Origin: Chitinophagaceae bacterium
Lineage (GTDB): Bacteria; Bacteroidota; Bacteroidia; Chitinophagales; Chitinophagaceae
Length of the DNA: 64,000 nt
Direction: 5' to 3'
Assembly: GCA_023957575.1 (NCBI GenBank)
Contig: JAMLGU010000012.1
Coordinates: 18,340-82,339, forward strand
The notes below the pieces were generated by a model. It was not told the DNA's origin. It did not search any database and was given only the letters and a program-made list of their open reading frames with translations. Positions 61,581 through 64,000 of the stretch are shown here, in pieces. Every line of letters starts with the position of its first letter. Position 1 is the stretch's first letter. The position numbers and the translations under genes are program-made.

Positions 61581-63734
61581 ATGATTATGAAACGTATATT
61601 ACTGCTTCTTTTCTTTCTGCCATTGTTTGCGATTGCCCAAAAACAGATAACGCTCGCCGACATTTTTAAAAAGGGTACATTCAGGGGAGAAATGGTTTTC
61701 CCTGATTTTGGGAAGGAAAAAACTGACAAACTAAATACTTCTGCTATAAAAGATGCCGATGGCAAAGCGCTTTCAGGAGTTTCGGGTGTAATCAATAATC
61801 CGGTCAAGTCTAACCTCTATTTGATAAAAACTCATCAGGAAAGCATTTACCGCCACTCTGCCAAGGCTTTCACCTATTTATATAATAGTGAAAGCAAGCT
61901 TCTCACCAGGCTGAGTAATGAAAAAGTATTACATGCCCAGTTTTCGCCGGCTGGCGATAAAATAGCTTATGTAATGGATAATAATCTTTATTTGTATGAT
62001 ATTGCCGACGGAAAAACTACCGCTATTACCACCGACGGGAAATGGAACCACATCATCAATGGCAATTGCGATTGGGTGTATGAGGAGGAGTTCGGCTTCA
62101 CGCAGGCATATCAGTGGAGCCCGCAGGGCAATTATCTGGCCTATTATCGGTTTGACGAAAGCAAGGTGAAGGAATATTCGTTTACGGAGTATGATAATTT
62201 TTACAACAAAGAATACCGCTATAAATATCCCAAAGCAGGAGACGACAATTCAAAAATTGAAATTCATATTTATAATGTACGCACCGGCAAAGATGTGAAA
62301 GCACAATTTGAGCAGGGCGATATTTATATTCCGAGAATTAAATGGACTACAAAGGATAATGAACTGGTCGTTTTTTGGATGAACAGACACCAAAATAACC
62401 TGAAACTATTACTCACCAATCCGGATGAGGGTACGGCCCGGCTGCTTTATGAAGAAACCAATAAGTATTATATTGACATCAATGACGACTGGCAATTTTT
62501 GAAAGATGGCAGCGGGTATTTGTTCACCAGCGAAATGAACGGGTATAACAACATCTATTTATACAGCATGGATGGCAAAAAGAAAACAATTATAACTAAT
62601 GGAAAATATGACATTACCGATATTATTGGTGTAGATGAGGATGCAAAACTGATTTATTATACGGCAGCATATCCAACTGCAATGGACAGAAATGTTTTTG
62701 TTGCAGACTTTGCCGGAAAAAACAATACGTTGCTCACAAGTGGCGAAGGCAGCCACCGTGCCGTTTTTAGCGATGATTATAAGCAGTTTTATGATTATTA
62801 CTCAAATATCAATATTCCTCAGAAGGTCAGTTTGGTATCAGTACTTAAAAAGAAAAACAATATCACCACAAAAGTAGAAAAGATAGTCTCGGAGAGCGAG
62901 AAATTACAGGCTTTGGCCAGAGAATATAATCTGGGCCAAGCAGAATTAGTGAAAGTGCCTAATGGTAAAGGTGATGAAATTAATGGCTGGATACTGAAAC
63001 CCGCAAACTTTGATGCTTCCAAAAAATATCCGGTGCTTTTTTGCAATTATGGCGGCCCGGGCTCGCAGCAGGTGGCTAATCGGTATGGAGCAGTGAGCGC
63101 CTGGCATCAGATGCTGGCACAAAAAGGTTTTATTGTTGCCAGTTTTGACAATACCGGAACGGGCTACAGAGGCGAAGAATTTAAAAAGAAAACTTATTTA
63201 CAATTGGGCAAATATGAAATTGAAGACCAGATAGCTGCTGCCAAATGGATGGGAACACTTCCTTATGTGGATAAAAGCCATATAGGGCATTGGGGTTGGA
63301 GCTACGGCGGTTTTATGAGTTCGCTGGCCATTACCAAAGGGGCAGATGTGTTTAGCGCCGCAGTAGCTGTAGCGCCGGTTACCAACTGGCGGTTTTACGA
63401 TAATATATATACCGAAAGATATATGCGTACACCTCAGGAAAACCCTGACGGATATGATGGTAATTCGCCCATTAATTTTACAGATAAGATTAGGGGGAAA
63501 TACTTAATTATACATGGCACAGCCGATGATAATGTACATTTTCAAAATGCAACGCAAATGGTAACTGCCTTGGTAAAAAATAATATTCCGTTTGAAAGCG
63601 CTTATTATCCCAACAAGAACCACGGTATTTCGGGTATGGCAGACAATACCACTATTCACCTGTGGACGAAGATGAGTAATTGGATATTGCAAAACTTAGG
63701 CAATGAAAACACCGATAAAACGATACTGAAATAG
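61581..63734 (+). CDS. Secreted S9-family prolyl peptidase, DPP-IV-like
   Basis: The 717-residue protein has a signal peptide (MKRILLLLFFLPLFAIAQ), an N-terminal eight-bladed beta-propeller (about 40-460) with the DWVYEEEFGF motif that binds the peptide N-terminus in DPP-IV, and an alpha/beta-hydrolase domain. The triad is S574 in GWSYGG, D649 in GTADDNVHF and H681 in NKNHGISG. It should release Xaa-Pro dipeptides in the periplasm. The start may be ATG 61581 or ATG 61587; numbering uses the former. It is divergent from the RCC1 gene. Confidence 0.94.
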   Translation: MIMKRILLLLFFLPLFAIAQKQITLADIFKKGTFRGEMVFPDFGKEKTDKLNTSAIKDADGKALSGVSGVINNPVKSNLYLIKTHQESIYRHSAKAFTYLYNSESKLLTRLSNEKVLHAQFSPAGDKIAYVMDNNLYLYDIADGKTTAITTDGKWNHIINGNCDWVYEEEFGFTQAYQWSPQGNYLAYYRFDESKVKEYSFTEYDNFYNKEYRYKYPKAGDDNSKIEIHIYNVRTGKDVKAQFEQGDIYIPRIKWTTKDNELVVFWMNRHQNNLKLLLTNPDEGTARLLYEETNKYYIDINDDWQFLKDGSGYLFTSEMNGYNNIYLYSMDGKKKTIITNGKYDITDIIGVDEDAKLIYYTAAYPTAMDRNVFVADFAGKNNTLLTSGEGSHRAVFSDDYKQFYDYYSNINIPQKVSLVSVLKKKNNITTKVEKIVSESEKLQALAREYNLGQAELVKVPNGKGDEINGWILKPANFDASKKYPVLFCNYGGPGSQQVANRYGAVSAWHQMLAQKGFIVASFDNTGTGYRGEEFKKKTYLQLGKYEIEDQIAAAKWMGTLPYVDKSHIGHWGWSYGGFMSSLAITKGADVFSAAVAVAPVTNWRFYDNIYTERYMRTPQENPDGYDGNSPINFTDKIRGKYLIIHGTADDNVHFQNATQMVTALVKNNIPFESAYYPNKNHGISGMADNTTIHLWTKMSNWILQNLGNENTDKTILK

Positions 63735-63745
63735 AAAAGAAATGG

Positions 63746-64000
63746 TTGGATAAATCAAAAAATGTTTATTGGCTCATAGAATTAAAGGATTTTTCATTTA
63801 CAAATCCACACCAAGAAGTAAAGATAAAGCAAAAAACCATAGATTTAGTAAAAAAAGCTGTTGATAGTTTGTGCATGTTTTTATCAAGTAAACACTCTTA
63901 TCCATTTGCGAAAGCAAAGATTAATCCATGTATGCGATTATCAATTCCTGATGATTTAACTCAGTTTAACTGGTCACAAAACGTTAGTTTAAGCTATGGA
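63746..64000 (+). CDS. Open frame running off the right edge, start unclear
   Basis: From TTG 63746 the frame is open to the edge (85 codons). It reads WLIELKDFSF, VDSLCMFLSS and FAKAKINPCMRLSIPDD, composition that looks like real protein. There is no ATG near the beginning and the frame starts only 11 nt after the DPP stop. It is either a TTG-started gene or a fragment lacking its 5' end. The ELK in IELKDF could be the E-x-K of a PD-(D/E)XK nuclease, but the motif is too short to rely on. Confidence 0.4.
   Translation, partial: MDKSKNVYWLIELKDFSFTNPHQEVKIKQKTIDLVKKAVDSLCMFLSSKHSYPFAKAKINPCMRLSIPDDLTQFNWSQNVSLSYG

Overview
The window looks like chromosomal DNA from a member of the Bacteroidota, most likely a Chitinophagaceae-like bacterium (inference). 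The grounds are the AT-rich intergenic DNA, the recurring TTTG / TAnnTTTG promoter pattern without clear Shine-Dalgarno sites, the many PorT-like outer membrane beta-barrels, the parA-parB-DUF5683-dapB order, and gene families typical of that phylum.

Layout. 1-54: start of a minus-strand gene cut by the edge. 221-1408: two tandem paralogous outer membrane proteins. 1549-10954: a five-gene plus-strand operon (glycosyltransferase-DUF2062, an MMPL exporter fused to an acyltransferase and a methyltransferase, a membrane acyltransferase, a CrtI-like FAD oxidoreductase, a C45 Ntn-hydrolase) that resembles the tailoring and export part of an aryl-polyene/flexirubin cluster, without the polyketide core. 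11051-14099: a class-C beta-lactamase-like hydrolase, a beta-barrel and an intact IS4-type insertion sequence. 14438-19609: a beta-barrel, then a methionine locus: SAM-I riboswitch with terminator, a second promoter with a tiny Cys/Met-rich leader ORF, metY, metX and homoserine dehydrogenase. 19923-26761: alpha-L-rhamnosidase, small membrane protein, TolB-like protein, an approximately 600-bp repeat element with terminal inverted repeats, and an M28 peptidase.

26959-36824: a six-gene operon of two Ser/Thr kinases, two FHA or FHA-like proteins, a PP2C phosphatase and a SEDS glycosyltransferase fused to a penicillin-binding transpeptidase. Its content parallels the actinobacterial fhaA-fhaB-pstP-rodA-pbpA-pknA-pknB locus and suggests phosphorylation control of cell-wall synthesis. 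It is the strongest system-level candidate in the window.

36828-50608: panD, a MeaB-type GTPase, a glycosyltransferase, two pseudouridine synthases, a papain-like protease next to a chagasin-like inhibitor, the rplM-rpsI-rpsB-tsf translation operon with a structured leader, a META lipoprotein, Lon, a beta-barrel and a metallophosphoesterase. 50771-57254: parA, parB, DUF5683, dapB, then two secreted sulfatases. 57255-58089: dense interspersed palindromic repeats. 58090-63734: a large RCC1-repeat surface protein and a DPP-IV-type peptidase. The right edge carries an open frame without an obvious start.

Several intergenic regions hold degenerate hexamer or heptamer arrays. No tRNA, rRNA or CRISPR array was recognised. 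All functions are read from sequence motifs; no database search was possible.
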